Assembly (NCBI GenBank): GCA_012955965.1
Contig: JABBZI010000024.1
Coordinates: 1 to 64,000, forward strand
DNA length: 64,000 nucleotides
Direction of reading: 5' to 3'
From: Clostridioides difficile
GTDB lineage: Bacteria > Bacillota > Clostridia > Peptostreptococcales > Peptostreptococcaceae
How positions within the stretch are numbered: the first letter of the stretch is position 1; every line of letters begins with the position of its first letter. The notes under the pieces were generated by a model, which saw only the letters and a program-made list of their open reading frames with translations, searched no databases and was not told where the DNA came from. The position numbers were made by a program, and so were the translations under genes. Shown here piece by piece: positions 63,348-64,000 of the stretch.

Positions 63348-64000
63348 TTATTGATAGTGAACTTTCTTTGACAATAATCTGAAATTAGCATATGTAGCAA
63401 TCATAACTATAGCTAGTAAAAACATGCTTGCCGCACTTGCTTGTCCTATATCATAATATATAAATCCAGACTCATATATATAATAAGATAACATGTTGGT
63501 TGAACCTAATGGTCCACCTTGTGTCATTATACTTATCTCATCAAATACTTGAAATGATGCAGTTGTTGTTGTTATCATAAGAAAAAATATTGTTGGTGAC
63601 AGTAATGGTAATGTCACTTTAAAGAAATTAGTTATCTTGTTTGCATTATCTAGTTTAGATGCCTCATATATATAGTTTGGTATGGATTTGAGACCTGACA
63701 ACACAATTAAAATATTATAGCCAAGAGTTTTCCATATCCCTATTAGAATCAATGACATTAAAGCTGAACTTTCACTTGAAAGCCATTTTGATGTTGGTAA
63801 ATGTAGTGTTGACAGTATCCAGTTTAAAAAACCATATTGTGGCTCCATAATCCAAAGCCACAATACAGCTACAGATACTAGTGAAATTACATGTGGTGTA
63901 AAGATTATACTTTGCGTTAAATTGTGTATTATAGAGTTTTTATTTAACCAAACAGCAAGTACTATAGCTAATGAAATAGATATAACTACCATAAAGAAAG
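63348..64000 (-). CDS. ABC importer permease, UgpA/MalF type (5' end outside window)
   Basis: 217 codons are visible; the frame stays open to position 64000 and the N-terminal helices are missing, so the gene starts outside the window. It has membrane helices, the EAA loop EASKLDNANKITNFFKVTLP, and the family's MTQGGPLGSTNMLSYYIY segment. It is 41 bases upstream of the UgpE-like permease gene, in one operon with it, the binding protein and the phosphodiesterase. Confidence 0.88.
   Translation of the reverse strand, partial: FFMVVISISLAIVLAVWLNKNSIIHNLTQSIIFTPHVISLVSVAVLWLWIMEPQYGFLNWILSTLHLPTSKWLSSESSALMSLILIGIWKTLGYNILIVLSGLKSIPNYIYEASKLDNANKITNFFKVTLPLLSPTIFFLMITTTTASFQVFDEISIMTQGGPLGSTNMLSYYIYESGFIYYDIGQASAASMFLLAIVMIATYANFRLLSKKVHYQ

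Overview
The window is low-GC Firmicutes DNA and reads as a chromosomal segment of Clostridioides difficile. Base composition is strongly AT-rich with strong GGAGG-type ribosome binding sites. The gene set points the same way: the exosporium collagen-like protein BclA3 next to the glycosyltransferase SgtA, a lone second ClpP, a CplR-like ABC-F protein, the whiA-nudix-glmR-rapZ-PHP-murB block, the HymABC [FeFe] hydrogenase, and hprK-uvrC-uvrA-uvrB. The species call is recognition from memory, not a database search.

Layout. 1-1.5 kb: spore-surface genes (bclA3, cut by the window edge, and sgtA), each preceded by a sequence fitting a sigma-K promoter. 1.7-10 kb: small metabolic and regulatory genes in regulator/target pairs: AraC-ClpP, MocR with a B3/B4 protein, HxlR with a nitroreductase, Lrp with a DJ-1/PfpI protein. 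A compositionally foreign alpha/beta hydrolase and an HXXEE membrane protein follow. 10-16.6 kb: a membrane c-di-GMP phosphodiesterase, an ABC-F antibiotic-protection gene behind a long attenuator leader, and an orphan response regulator. 16.8-21.5 kb: a detoxification-like group (PadR, SDR, MGT-type glycosyltransferase, MATE pump). 21.6-28.5 kb: two ABC-2 export systems and an RNHCP-RsgA pair. 28.6-43.4 kb: housekeeping genes on the minus strand: a small membrane protein, a 23S rRNA uracil methyltransferase, pyk-pfkA, dnaE, the whiA-to-murB operon and a formate/nitrite channel. 43.7-49.7 kb (plus strand): cardiolipin synthase and hymABC. 49.8-64 kb (minus strand): a membrane MutS-like ATPase, hprK-uvrC, uvrA-uvrB, and a phosphodiesterase beside a glycerol-3-phosphate-type ABC importer that runs off the window.

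Most interesting result: two noncoding stretches of about 380 bases (near 24.25-24.62 kb and 28.14-28.52 kb) are paralogous. Both are preceded by a TTGAAT / 17-base / TA-rich minus 10 promoter, both keep the same hairpins through compensating base changes, and both end in a GTCCACAGG...CCTGTGGAC stem followed by a U-run. Both lie immediately upstream of an operon on the same strand: an ABC exporter for one, RNHCP-RsgA for the other. They look like an attenuator or riboswitch-like leader RNA family that I cannot match to a class I know.

Other points of interest are the uORF-containing attenuator of the ABC-F gene, an Lrp gene whose only well-placed start is ATA, a 43-residue membrane peptide coupled by TTGA overlap to the foreign hydrolase, a uORF overlapping the MATE start, and several promoters embedded in inverted repeats. 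I saw no tRNA, rRNA, CRISPR array, insertion sequence or prophage.
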